Below are positions 1 to 11,712 of a DNA stretch of 64,000 nucleotides, piece after piece; the first letter of the stretch is position 1; every line of letters starts with the position of its first letter. The position numbers and the translations under genes are program-made. The stretch comes from Plenodomus lindquistii (Eukaryota > Ascomycota > Dothideomycetes > Pleosporales > Leptosphaeriaceae). Location of the stretch: positions 1,488,001-1,552,000 of the forward strand of contig JANUWI010000004.1 of assembly GCA_025504975.1 (NCBI GenBank), read 5' to 3'. A model generated the notes under the pieces. It was not told the DNA's origin. It was given only the letters and a program-made list of their open reading frames with translations, and did not search any database.

Positions 1-1781
1 TCAAAGTTGCACCGCATCTCCAATAATGAGCAACAGACAAGCTATGCTGCAAGGTTATCTTTGTTCGGCACGCCACACGTGCGAATATGCACTCTGTACT
101 ATGACAAACCTGTAGGTGTTCCAGCGAAGTTCGCTGGACGACCCCACGCCCAGTAGTAGTATCAGTAGCAGTTTGTCTGCTATAGCCGTCAGGTCAAGGC
201 TTTCTTTGATTTCAACACTGGAGCTGTCAGCCAATTGACCAGTCAGGATACCCAAGCCCAAGGCACGCGTAGTATGATGGTATGTCCAATTTGTTTGGCT
301 TATGTTTAGCTGTCCATTCGCTGCTTATCCTCCTTACTCGGACAGAAGCACAAACAAGTCACAAACATGGTGGCAAAGTTGACAAGCCATTTCCGTGGAG
401 ATACAATCATGGCGGGAGTGGCAATGCCTTTCGGCATGAATGCCGCTACCAAACAGCGCTGGGAGCGGACTTTGCCCATGTTTCTCGATAGCTGGCTTCG
501 TAGTCCCTGTCTCTGTGGCGAATACCGTTGTACATATCGAATCAGATCGTTGCCTTTCCATGTCAAGGGGGCTCAGCAAATCGGATCCAAGTGGCAAGGC
601 ACGTGATTCTCAAACCACCTGGGCGCTTGAGCAGAGTCTCGTGGCAGGTTTGTACAACGTCCACTGGCCAGCGACCATTAGGGGTTTTTGATATAGAATT
701 GGTCAGCCTCCAGGAGCCGCAGGCTGATAGCCGATGCGGCTAACAGTACATAGCAATGGTACGAGACGCTGGATCCTGGCACACGGTTGTTGTAGGTGCG
801 CGTGTACGCTGTTGAGCCTGGACCTGTATATACAATGGAGGAAGAAGTAATTCAAGAGCCAAATAAAATGCTCTTGGATCTCACTGTACTAGGTATGCTT
901 GGCATGTCGTCTATGCTGATCGCATTTGGCCAAAGGTCCGCAGCACTGGACGATATTAACGATGTCTTGCGCGCACGACTGGTGCTGCCACTTTGTTACC
1001 TTATTGGCTCTATTAACGTCACTCTGATGAAACCATACAGTGTGGGTAGGCGCCTACTCATCAAGAATGGTCGAGACCGTCGAGTATTGCTGTTTTCTTG
1101 CAGCAGTCCAGCCCTGCCTCGTGGAACTTCCACCTTTTAGGACCGGGCGCTATCCCGGTCTATCTTCGGCCCTCGTCAGTTTGACAGGTCAGTAAAGCAG
1201 CTCGTGGCTACTGAGTCCCCACCACACCACACCACAGGAGCACGAACTTTCAGTATGCAAAGCGGCGATAACAGGACAAGCAAAAAGTTAACAATACTCG
1301 AGTACAACCATCTTTACACTCACGCGTAGAGTATACAATCAAGGCTCGACATGGCGGATCGCGGTTCATCTGCGATCAAAGTCTGATCACGATGCGGCTG
1401 CGCGTAACCCTCGGCAACAGAGTCCGTCTGATTGGCTGGCTGGGTTTCCGGTCGAGTTAAATCGAATATCAGCATTTAAGGCAGCATCTATACTATATGC
1501 TCTGCTAGCTCTGCCTCCATCGCTTTGCCAGTGCGAGGTTTCACGCATGCACGGGTCCTATCAGCCCAGCCCGCGCTCATTCTCCCCTCGATTCATCCTT
1601 CCACGGCACTTCGCGCCTCTTCCGGGCCGACTTCTCATCTACGACAAGCCTGCGTCACTGTTCCATCAATCGAGCATCAACACCCTATCACGCCCTGCTT
1701 TCCGAGTCATTCGCCCAAGGGCCGGCGTTACTACAGTGTGCGCCTGGGCGGCTTCTACCGAGGGGCGAGGCTGTAATTGTA
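1..1781. other. Intergenic, no supported gene
   Basis: I see no coding region that I can support here. Open frames are short, start without fungal context and lack recognisable domains. The longest (796-1140, plus, 114 codons) follows a TATA-like stretch near 828 but matches no family I know. The last 300 bases before 1782 are C- and T-rich and probably hold the promoter and 5' UTR of the regulator gene. Confidence 0.5.
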
Positions 1782-4700
1782 ATGCAAGACGACTACAACA
1801 CCAACCGGGGACATGGGCCCAAGGTCGCAATCTCAAGGATCGATCGTGGACCTCCACCCCCACCGAAAGGTAACGCCAAAAATAGGGAAGAACGAGTGTA
1901 AGTGTCTCCTGCTCGTTGACGCCTGGATCCAACTGACACAGTTGCGCAGCACAAGAGCTTGCAAACTATGTCGCAAACGAAGTTCGTGCCTATATCTGGA
2001 CGTTTCGTGAGCATACTGACCATGTTGCAGAGGTAAGATGCTCTGGGGAAGTGCCGCGTTGCGGAACATGCCAGGGAACTGATTCAGAATGCGTGTACGA
2101 GCAAGCGCGACGAGACCGTCTAAAGGAGTACGTATGCACCGCCCCCAGTTCGGTACCCATCTTCATTTGTGCGCAAACTTATCGTCTAGGTCAACGGACC
2201 TGAACGCCTCCCTGGTCACACTCCTCAAGAATTTGAGCACGCGGGTGGACAAAGATGACCAAGAGATAATACGAGCTACATTAGAAGATGTGAGTACGGT
2301 CGTACTTAAAGTATGGTTCTGTATTGACTCATCTCTATCTTCCAGGCTGAAGACGATCTGATCTCTCACACGCCCCCCATGTCCGTAAAATCTCACGGCG
2401 GTAAGAGGCCCCGTAGCGTATCGGCTGCCGACGACGGGACCGAAGGCGAGCAGCATGGCGAGGCGTTTGTCACTGCGTCTGTAGGATCCAATGAGCATGT
2501 CGATTTCCTGGGCGAGAACCTCATGCGGAGCCGAGAAGCTATGGAGACTGGGTACATAGGTCAGAACTCCGAGATCCAGTGGTTGAGGAGCGTTCAGCGA
2601 CAGTCAGAGTCTGGCAATACCGACCCCTTTGGTCAGCACTACGGGCCCCCAGGTACGAGCCGAGCAGCTGCGGACCAGAGAGCCAAAGCCCTGCACGAAC
2701 GAAGACAACAGGCTACTCCGGGTTCAATGGGTCATGTCAGTAAGTACTAGCTACCGCTGTGCCAATGTTCGATTGAGTATGGAACTGATGCATTGCTTGT
2801 CGATATGCAGCCGACACAACTTTCTATCTAGACAGTGACAACATCGAAGTAGACATTGCAGTCGATCCATACGAGATGCCTGATCCGCACCTCGCGGAGC
2901 GACTCTTCAACTGCTATATGGACACAGTACATGACACGTTTCCCTTGATGCCAATGAACTTCGAGGATCAGTTTCGTCGATACATCACATCAATCAAGAA
3001 TGCGCAAGCATTTCAAATACCTGATCAGTGGCGAGCAATGATGGTACGTGACTCTTCACCATCATGCACATTCTTAACACCCGCTAACGTAACAACAGTG
3101 AGTGTCACATTCCAGTAACGAGATCTTCGAGGACATGTTCTGCGAGCATCTGAGTGAACACATCGCTGATGCTGTGGGAATTCTAGGAATCTACTATTTG
3201 CCATTGGAGCGAAGTATTCGCATCTCATCAACGCTGACTGGCAGGGGGATGAGAGAGATCAGTGAGTTATACCAGCTTCGGGCAGACGGGGTCTAACTAT
3301 ACTCTCTCAGCCTACTCTACATGACGCGAGGGGTACATCTATTAGGCCTCCGCAATACAGTCATGATCATCTCTGGACCCAATTTGAACCTAGTTCAGGC
3401 TGTGAGTACAGTTATTTGTGCCCTAGAAAGCATCTAACCCCCGAGCAACAGTTAGGTGCCCTGGCCTTCTATTTCCTAGTCATAGGCCATGTGAGCCGCG
3501 CATGGGTCATGATCGGTCTCTCAATGAGACTTGCGCTCGCACTCGGGCTACACTTGAGGAATGAGGATCCGACACTGAACGATGCAAAACGGGAACCGCT
3601 AGTGCGAACTTGGTGGTGTCTTCATTCGATAGAATGCCTATTAAGCTCTATAACAGGAAGACCACCTGTGGTTGCTGCAGAAGACTGTACTGTCTCACTT
3701 CCCAAACCCACAAGCCGAACAGCTGGCGTAGACTCAAGACATGGAACTCGACGGCGGACAGACTATGGCTCTCCTTCCTTTAACGCAGCCACAGAAGAAG
3801 GTTCTGCATCGGCGGCCGAGAGCCGATACTTCCTCAACCGTATTCATGTGACTCTCATCTCACAGCGGGTACTCCTGAGCCTCTACTCGCCGCGGACAGC
3901 GGCTCAGAATTGGGTGGTACGTATTATCATGTCCTTATTGCTATTTCAACCCATTTCCTCTCGATTCATTTCTTTGACCGCATTAGCAACCCGGCTGAAT
4001 CCAATTCTCTATAGTACGTCCAAAAACAAGTCACCGTGCTGCTTGGAGACTTGGAAGAATGGGCCAAGACGGCGCTGCCTGGTCACGCCTCCCAGTGGGA
4101 TCCAACGACACGGACTGCAAACAGCCGCAAAAATTTTCTGCTTCGCATATCCCATCTGAGTACTAAGATTCTAATAACGCGTCCTTGTCTTTGCCGCATC
4201 GAGCGGCGCATATCTCATGAGAGCGACGAATCGATCAACTTCAACGCTAAATCAGCAGAAACTTGTGTTGAGGCTGCTCGGGAGTTGGCGATGCTATTTC
4301 CAGACCGACCAGATTCGACCTTCATGTACACTCAAGGACCATGGTGGGACGTGGTGCATATTAGTAAGTCTCCGAGTATGCATTATCGTATGTCTCCTGC
4401 TGAACACAAGCGTAGTCATGCAATCACTGGCTGTCCTACTTCTCGACATGGCCTATAGAGGTAAGAAGGCGAAAGGCAAAGGAACTGACCCCCACATCAA
4501 CTGCATAAAGAGATTGTTGCGCTGGTTACGTGCCATGGAAGCCCACGATGCGGTAGCGAAACGCGCGTACCACGTCATTTGGAAGATTCTGAAAACTTGC
4601 GCTCCTGTTCTACAAGATCGGGCTAACGAAATTTTGGCTGAAGATGAGGAATTCCCCAACCAACGCCAGCCGCGCATGTATACTCCTGAGGACATACCCA

Positions 4701-5125
4701 ATGAGCAAAAACAGCACGGCCTGTGGAGTATGGGTGAAAACCCGAATAACATACTTGAGCCATCACAGCCACTGACCTTTGAGGAAGAGAGCTTTCGGCT
4801 GCAAGTCACAAGCCCGATGCAGGGGGCTGAGTATCTTCAGTACTCACATCTCTCACAAGTTCAGATGCCCTGGAACATGACTTTCGGCAATCCATTCATG
4901 ACAAGCTTCGACCAGGGTGCGCCGGTTCTGAACATGCAAAATCTCTGGGAGCAACCATCCACCTTTGATGAAGGCGTGGACTACACCGGTGCGGGCTACT
5001 CACAAGCTAGCCAAGCCCTCGAGCCAAATCTGCAGGGATACTGGCCAATGCCCGGCCCATCTGGATCAATGGCTGAGAGCCCAGAGACAAGATTTCCGCC
5101 GAATCAACCGCGAGCACCCCAATGA
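1782..5125 (+). CDS. Zn2Cys6 fungal-specific transcription factor
   Basis: Sequence-specific nuclear regulator. My exon model is 1782-1897, 1950-1981, 2031-2127, 2190-2289, 2346-2739, 2811-3043, about 3188-3261, 3311-3401, 3452-3916, 4015-4363 and 4416-5125, about 886 residues. The zinc cluster is assembled over the first three exons: Cys43, 46, 53, 60, 63 and 70 with CX2CX6CX6CX2CX6C spacing, followed by a basic linker. The fungal_trans regulatory domain spans roughly residues 270-600; visible hallmarks are LLFAIGAKYSHL, ERDHLLYMTRG, and the helix with RLALALGLHLRNED. The C-terminal 200 residues are Gln/Pro/Asn-rich and disordered-looking, as in activation regions. Odd point: the exon 6 to exon 7 junction is out of frame by one base with the best splice signals, and that intron is unusually long (about 143 bp). 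Target genes cannot be told from sequence. Confidence 0.85.
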
Positions 5126-5362
5126 TGTGCACAGTCAACTTTCTTCATGAGTGATGGGATTTGGGTGCGGAATCCTCGCGACATGTAGCACGGATGGGAT
5201 CAGAAGCACAAAGTTCCGGTTTCCTGCTACGGTAGAAAGAGCAAGCCAGCGTATTCAATCAACATGTTAGAATTTCAAAAGTCGACCATGCCACATCAGC
5301 CTGGCATTCACCATTCCATCCAATCCCACACTCAATCAACTTTTGATTCTTGCAACTGTTTC

Positions 5363-5625
5363 TCACTTCATAACACAGCACCCTGCCTTGCCGGCCCGCA
5401 CCTCGAGCTGATACACATGGTCCGACTCATAAGCGCCGAGGACTTCAGTGCAGTAATCGCAGTACTTGCCGGCTTCGATGATGTTGGAGGTGGAGCGACA
5501 GCATGTGTCGTAGCTGCACGCTAGGTCGGTGAAGTCGAATGCTGGGGAATGGCGGTGATCTTTGGGGTGGGGTTGGGAAGAGCGGTGATGGACGTGGCGA
5601 GCAAGGCGCGGGGGGTAAACCTCAT
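5363..5625 (-). pseudogene. Small cysteine-rich secreted-type ORF, frame broken
   Basis: Two overlapping minus-strand frames together resemble a small secreted cysteine-rich protein. A frame from the ATG at 5625 begins MRFTPRALLATSITAL, like a short fungal signal peptide, and stops at 5521-5523. A second frame, with no ATG of its own, carries a compact tail ending at 5363-5365 with seven cysteines within about 53 residues (single, CC, C, C, CC pattern). No GT-AG intron I tried joins the frames. An upstream TATA-like motif lies near 5770. It could be a decayed effector-like gene, an unresolved splice, or chance; no family was recognised. Confidence 0.35.
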
Positions 5626-6591
5626 TGAGCCATTGTGGCGGCTGGATGGGATGGATGGGGAAGAGCAGATGAGGTTCTCAGATTTAGTGAAGAACCTGGG
5701 TCGGTCGTGTGTGGTGTGTGGTGTGTGGTGTGTGGGTACGCAATTGTAGAGTGTTGAGGGGAGGTTTATTTATGCTCGTACGCCTACTTATTAGGTCGCG
5801 CTTCTTAGAATCGGATCATTTACCGTTACCCCGCGAAGTCGTGATTCCGAGGCTCGTGGTGGTGAGATCATCTATTTCGCTTCTCTTGTAAGCCGTGTTT
5901 GAGAGGATCACATCATATAGTTGGCAAACATTTAGATACGGCACTGAGTTCAGACCGCGACAAAATTCATCGAATACGAAATACAATGTGTGACAGAAAC
6001 AAATGATGGTGCTTGGCGTGTACAGTGAAGGTTTTACATGGATATCTATGGATATCCATGCTACTGTAGTGTCTTTAGCATCGATATGAGCGAATTATAC
6101 TGGGTACGGCTCAGGGTTTGTTGCCTACATGTGAATTGTGGCAATCTAAGTTCACAAGGAAGGTAGCGCGTTCTGAAGGACAGTGTCTGCGCGTCTTGAA
6201 TAACCGTGTAAGGGGAGCCTGAAGGCGTGTTCACGTCACAGTAATTGGATGAAGGAAGAATATTCCTTGTATACGATTTGCTATATTAGTAGACATCTGA
6301 GTCTACAGTGGCCTTGCCAGGAAGCAGGAATATGTGCGCATCTGTTCATGCTGATGGGGACCTGAGAATGCAATGATCGAGACTTTTCCCCAAATTCGAT
6401 TGCCAATCTTTCGATCAAACAAGGAACTGCGCTCGCTCCCTCAAATTCCTTCCGCTCAAGTCGCATGTCAATGTGACGCCAGTCCAACATGAGACTGTGC
6501 TGTCTGTAGGACGATTAGTTAAATAACCCTTACCACAGTTGCCATGGTGATTACCAAGACGATTGTAGCAAGCCTCCAAGTCTGTCGGAAT
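5626..6591. other. Intergenic, no supported gene
   Basis: No convincing ORF. A GTGTG-rich run at about 5708-5738 is a low-complexity stretch that would lie in the 5' leader of the minus-strand cysteine-rich ORF. The imperfect direct repeat ATGGATATC at about 6038-6058 is too short to interpret. Confidence 0.4.
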
Positions 6592-7384
6592 CTAGAGATA
6601 CTCATCATCTATCTCGATCTCTATGGAGCGTCGCACCTCAGGCAGCGCGTCCACTCGGCTCTCCTCTCCCAGAATGTCCGTAAGCGCGACACCACCCTCC
6701 GGCAGAGCTTCTATAGCTGTGATCAGATGCTTCTCATGGAAGTCCTGCTTACGATCGCGGCCGTTCTGCACGACTGCATCAAGACGATGGAAGAAGAACT
6801 TGACAGTCGTATTGAGGGACATCCAGTCTTGTGCCATCATCGATAAGCCTTGAGCGAATTGAGAATTGTACTTGATGTCTAGGAGACAGGACCGTATACA
6901 AGAACGTATGTAGAATTGGATTTCACGAATGTAGCTCTGGTGCTTTCGGCCAAAGTGGTACAACAGCATATCCAGCCAGTCGAGTGGCAGTGCCTCTAGC
7001 GGAAGATAGACACGTAGGACGTCGACTCTGCCTTCAAGAATGCGATTAGTATCCTCCAGCCGGATGCCGGAATCACCAGATACAGTTGCAACTCGGATCA
7101 CGCTGGCGACCGACTGATCAAATCGTTGTTGAAGACCGAACGGGGAGAATGTGGGCTGCTGTGAAGGCTTGTCCCTGGTGGTGCCCTGTCCAAAGAGCGA
7201 TGTGGTATCAGCACCAGCTGTAGAAGGTTCATAACCAGTGGGGTGTAGCCCAAAGATACAAGGTGTACCAGTGGCCGTAGGGGGGGGTTGAGGTAGTAAT
7301 GTACTGTAGTGTGCCTGCGGAAGACCACGTAGGAGGCGTGTTCGAATTTGGATTGCCTCCAAAGCCACTGTGAGAAAATTCCAT
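6592..7384 (-). CDS. Uncharacterised protein, frameshift in a C8 tract
   Basis: No family recognised. The long frame (stop at 6592) encodes about 230 residues with a well-formed hydrophobic/charged pattern, including YLPLEALPLDWLDMLLYHF and an acidic C-terminus. The natural-looking N-terminus lies in another frame: the ATG at 7384 opens a Ser/Thr/Pro/Gly-rich segment beginning MEFSHSGFGGNPNSN. The two frames meet at a run of eight C (plus-strand G, 7280-7287). The span is 793 bases, one more than a multiple of three, so a single-base excess in this run explains the split. With that, the protein would be about 263 residues, with a low-complexity head holding scattered IFG/LFG/PFG motifs and a folded tail. 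It may be a sequencing slip, an inactivating indel or allele variation. Confidence 0.55.
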
Positions 7385-7847
7385 ACAGACGATGTGAAGC
7401 TGAGCTGTTGGATGTGGGATATACCGTGGGCTGTACTTCTTAGTCAAAGTGGTAGTTCAGTCGAGACGGAGGAAAAGCGTAGAGTGTGAGTGGAGTGGAA
7501 GTAGTCAAAGTGTGAGAGGTGGCGAGCAGGGTTATAGTAACGTGCCAAGTCATCGAAAGTGAGAGTGAAAGTGAGAGTAAAAGTAAAAGAAGAAGGCAAA
7601 CAACTTCACCGCGACTCTGTGAAGTTCGCGTTACGGGTGGAAGTTGGCTTTCGCAACACCACTAACTGTACCAAACGGACGAATTTGCGCATAAGAAGGC
7701 GCCAGAAACTAATGTCAGGAAATGGCCACAGAGATGACAGAAATGATATAATCAGTCACTCGGTGCTCCCCGCACCCTAAGCCGTAGTGCGGAGGTCCAA
7801 GGTGCAAGTATGATGCGACTAGTAATTTGAAAGAGTAGAAAGATGTA

Positions 7848-7990
7848 CGAAAGAGCTCATTTCTTTACGCACCCAGCCTACAGAACCTGACCTCCCGCGT
7901 GATAATACCACAGCGAGGCGCTAATAACGAGATATTATAACCTAAAAGTGTGTCTCTCGCAGGCCATACAGCGTACGATTGGTTCTTTGG
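7848..7990 (+). mobile_element. Truncated or degenerate TIR-element fragment
   Basis: After a TA at 7846-7847 the sequence CGAAAGAGCTCAT resembles the terminal repeat of the MITEs in this window (CGAAGGAGCTCGT). The next 35 bases (TTACGCACCCAGCCTACAG...) align with the inside of the element at 8625, which has TTAACGCACCCATCCTACA. I cannot find a matching right end, so the stated end is approximate and this is likely a fragment. Confidence 0.35.
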
Positions 7991-8624
7991 ATGGTCTCTT
8001 GTATGTTGTAGTGATCTTTAGTGACTACTGCGACTCCCTGTGGTATTACAGACGGTTGTGAGTCATCAACAGTCTAGGCGATCATTGGCTCCGCTAAAAC
8101 GCTCATGGAGCGCACTATCGCACTGGGCATTGAGCGTAGTGAGGCCAACAACATCGATCTCGCGGGCATCGTGCTCAGCTCGAACGAGAGCAAACCGAAG
8201 ACCAGTTAACATTGCGAGAAAACTGGAGAAGAAACAAGTTCGATGTTCCGAGATCTGAGTTGACGGCCATGCGGGCATCGACTTCAGCTTAAGTGCGGCC
8301 AGTTTTCGAAGGCATCTAGACGTTCATCTACTCCACCGAAAGGAACGTCAACGGCGTCGCCGCGTTGCGCGTTTAGTTATCATGTAGCCAATGGCGAGAT
8401 TCGATACATCAGCTAAAAGCTGCATCGAACACATCTCGCAAACCAGCAGGTTCATTTGGGAGGATACTTTGAACCGCGATCAAGACCCCAGGAGGGTTCT
8501 CGCGGTCCCTTTGAGTACTCCGTTTCATCGCACTCTAGCCTCAACTAATGTGTATAGTCGTCGCAGGCTGCCAATCGCAGACCATCTCGCTTCGTGGTCT
8601 GGGGACATTGTGTGGTTTACTCTG

Positions 8625-8838
8625 TGAAGGAGCTCGAGTCCCCCTTAACGCACCCATCCTACAAACCCGCAGTCCTTACAGCGTTGTATCATAGAGGGGC
8701 CAACAATAGTATACGCCGCACTAACGGTATGCTCTAAGCACACCGTAAAGTATACAGCTGTGACGCAGTGCGACACTGTGTATGCGATCAGGCCGCGCGG
8801 AGACTATGGTGGCGCATCAAAAGGGACAGGCTCCTTCG
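8625..8838 (+). mobile_element. MITE-like element with degenerate TIRs
   Basis: The left end TGAAGGAGCTCGAGTCCC and the right end (reverse complement CGAAGGAGCCTGTCCC) are near-perfect terminal inverted repeats. The right end is followed by TA, while the left flank is TG, so one side of the duplication or end has mutated. Its interior is GC-richer than, and not obviously alignable to, the copies at 33739 and 49752, so it is a related subfamily or shares only termini. No coding capacity. Confidence 0.5.
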
Positions 8839-9086
8839 TACGATAGCCTGATAGCCTTTGATACCGAGGTGCGGAGGTTTGTGTAGGCGGAGATGGATGC
8901 GGGACGTGAGGTGTGGTTGAGGTCTGCACGTCTTTTTCACAAGTAAACGCGCTAACTCGGCTGCACAACTCTGTGACGTCAACCTCCTATTGTAATCGGT
9001 ATCACGAGCTTCCCCGCAGTTTCGTCGCCGTTGTTATTGCGTCCGTCGCTGCTTGCGATCATCCAGCTGCTACACCACGCTGCAAA

Positions 9087-10643
9087 ATGTTCTCCAAGGA
9101 TGTGCCGGACCGAGAAGACTATGTCTACAACTCGCAGCTTGTACGTTTCGTCTGCAGTTTGTGACCGAGGATCCGAGCTGACAACGAATAGGATGCCTTC
9201 ACTTTATACCACCTCTCGCGTCATACGAGCAGCCACAATGCGGTAGGGCCTGCGCTCCCTGCTCTCGGCCACGCGTTGTCTGGCGCATGTGGAACAGCCG
9301 TTTCGAAGCTCCTCACATACCCGCTCGACATCGTCATCACGCGTCTCCAAGTCCAACGACAACTTCAACGCGGTTCCGATCACCCGCACTACGACGGCGT
9401 GCTCGACGCCATTGAGAAAATCTACGAGAGAGAAGGAGGCGTCAAGGCCTTCTACAATGGAGTGTTCCACGAGACCGCCAAGGGCGTGGCAGACAGCTTC
9501 TTGTTCTTCCTGGCTTATTCCTATGTCCGCGAGAGACGATTGGTCGCCCGTGGGTCTGGCCACAGCTTGCCGGCGTTGGAAGAGATCGGAGTCGGTGTCG
9601 TGGCAGGAGCCTTCTCCAAGTTCTTCACAACCCCAATCCAGAACATTGTCACACGGAAGCAAACAGCAGCGTTAAGCCATCAGGACACAGGGGCTGCCAT
9701 ACCTCAGTCAACACGGGATATTGCATGGGGGATCAAGCAGGAGAAGGGATGGCAAGGCTTTTGGTCTGGCTACTCGGCTAGTCTAGTCCTGACCCTTAAT
9801 CCGTCCATCACCATGCTGCTGCACAAGCTTCTACTGCGAGTACTAGTTCCCAGAGCGAGCCGCGAAGATCCAGGAGCGCGGGCCACCTTCCTGCTTGCCG
9901 CCATTAGCAAGGCCCTTGCCTCAATAGTCACATACCCCTTCTCGCTGGCGAAGACACGCGCACAAGTATCCTCACAAAAGCCCACAGCCGCTCAAGGCGA
10001 GACCTCCGAGCTCAAAGATCCAGCATCATCCTCACACCCAGAATCATTGCAAGCAAGATCATTGCAAGCTAGAAAGCGAACTGTCTTCAGCACCATTCTG
10101 CGTATTGCACATACTGAAGGCATATCGGCTTTGTACGAGGGCCTCGGTGCGGAGGTTCTGAAGGGCTTTTTCTCGCACGGAATTACAATGTTGATGAAGG
10201 ATCGCATCCACACTGCCGTTATAAGCCTATACTACACTATTATACAATCGCTGAAGAAGCTGCCCAACCCAGAAGAGGTGGCAAAGACCGCCACTAATGA
10301 GGTCAAGCACGTCTACGAACAAGGCAGAGAGCAAGTTTGGGATGCCTACGCCAAGGGTGCGGAAGTGGCAGGCAATGCCGCGGACAAGGTCAAAGAGGTA
10401 GTTGGAGAGGGATCACAACAAGCTCAGAATATCGCAGAGAAGGGTACCGAGCATGCTAGCGATGTGTTGGAGAGGGGCAAAGAGGCTGCAAGCAACACGG
10501 TTCAATCAGCACAGGAAACGGCAAGCAACGCCGCGCAGACTGTGCAAGAGACAGCCAACAATGCGACTCAGCAGGCCAAAGACGCTGTCGTCAACGCTGA
10601 TGTGAGGGACATTGATGGCCCAGACACGGGCATCAAGAAGTGA
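9087..10643 (+). CDS. SLC25 family carrier with LEA-like C-terminal tail
   Basis: Membrane solute carrier, 501 residues, in two exons (9087-9140 and 9192-10643). Exon 1 encodes MFSKDVPDREDYVYNSQL. Three carrier repeats are visible by their odd-helix signatures: YPLDIVITRLQVQ (repeat 1), TPIQNIVTRKQ (repeat 2, Gln in place of the acidic residue) and YPFSLAKTRAQV (repeat 3, also degenerate). The pattern resembles peroxisomal PMP47-type carriers, so a peroxisomal or mitochondrial cofactor or nucleotide exchanger is plausible, but the substrate is not readable. After the last membrane helix (about residue 365) a 130-residue hydrophilic tail repeats Ala/Lys/Glu/Gln-rich, roughly 11-residue amphipathic units (EVAGNAADKVKEVVGEG and similar), like LEA or apolipoprotein-type helices. 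That tail is unusual for a carrier, which is normally near 300 residues. Confidence 0.85.
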
Positions 10644-11712
10644 GATGAGTGGAGCGGTGCACTCGACCTATAACATTTCCAGCAAATTGTATATATACCC
10701 TAGCGATCTAACTGTTGTAAGAAATAGCGGGTGGCACATACATACTTGGTAGGATGGAGTTTAGCATGGAGTGTATGATATAGTTTACGAGTAATAATTG
10801 AGTCATGCACGGCGAACATGCTTCTTGGTGCTGTGGAACACCATGGACAGAAGGTTATCACCACTCCTGTTTCCTTTTCTGTACATTACACACATTACAC
10901 AGTATAATGGGACGTTGGAAAATGTCAGACGGATGTCTTGGAGCCCTAAACTCTCGGGGCAGATTGCTGAGCTGTCATGTGGTCAGCACAGGTGGGTACC
11001 GTGTTTCAGTTGTTGTGCTTGAAAGATTGCTCCCCTTTGGTGAGGTGCTGAGACATGTTGCGTACATGGTGCCAGAATGTATATGTGGTCTACCATTCAT
11101 CAGCATGAGGTATAGTCTGTTCCCTTGTCGTCCATGTTGATGACTGAAGCAGGTGCATGACTGCCCAGGTGGGTCGTGGGTGTTCGCAGCAGCTGGAAAG
11201 TTTGGTTGGGCGCCATCATGTGGCTGCCAGCACGTTCGGCAGGCGCGACTGGCAAGGATGGCGGTTTCCCCAGTGATCCTTGCGCTAACACAACCTCCAC
11301 CTGCTGTGATGACACCACGTGAAGCCGCGACCGCGACACATTGCGCGCTGCACTCAAGCAGTGTGTGGTTCTACTAACGTACAGGGACAGGCCAGGAGTC
11401 ATCGCCAAAGGCATCGCATCGGCTGCCAGGAACTGCAGCGGCGCCAGCGCATCGTCGGCCAGCATACACCGCATCCGGCCGAATCAGTCAACGACGCTGG
11501 AGGAAAGAGGAGGCGGGAGCGACCAGCCAGCGCACCGCACCGCACCGCACCGTACCATTCATGCCTTGGAACCGCGGCGACTGCGCAAACCCTCTCTCCC
11601 GCTGCATCGGCACACGGCAATATTAATTTGACCTTCCCGGCGCAACCCCGCACAGCCGTCGCATCTTCTCCTGAGCACTGCAGACGACCGACCTCGCAGC
11701 CGTCCCGCCACC
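10644..11712. other. Intergenic between carrier and nudE
   Basis: About 1.07 kb. A TATATATA-like stretch at about 10689-10697 lies in the 3' region of the carrier gene. No supported gene is present; frames in the second half are antisense or shadow frames of a GC-rich nudE leader. The final 200 bases are C-rich with a (CGCAC)4 run. Confidence 0.45.
11531..11550 (+). repeat. (CGCAC)4 microsatellite in nudE leader
   Basis: Four perfect copies of CGCAC about 160 bp upstream of the nudE start codon. A fifth, imperfect unit (CGTAC) follows. Confidence 0.8.

Larger units (their letters stand above)
7385..9086. other. Intergenic with degenerate TIR elements
   Basis: No gene supported in 1.7 kb. 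Apart from two TIR-like elements (separate entries), the stretch 8000-8620 contains only short uncorroborated frames. About 8900-9086 should include the promoter and leader of the carrier gene. Confidence 0.4.

Noticed and set aside
796..1140. 114-codon plus-strand frame after a TATA-like motif
   Set aside because: No recognisable domain, no splice partner and unremarkable codon use; I cannot separate it from chance.
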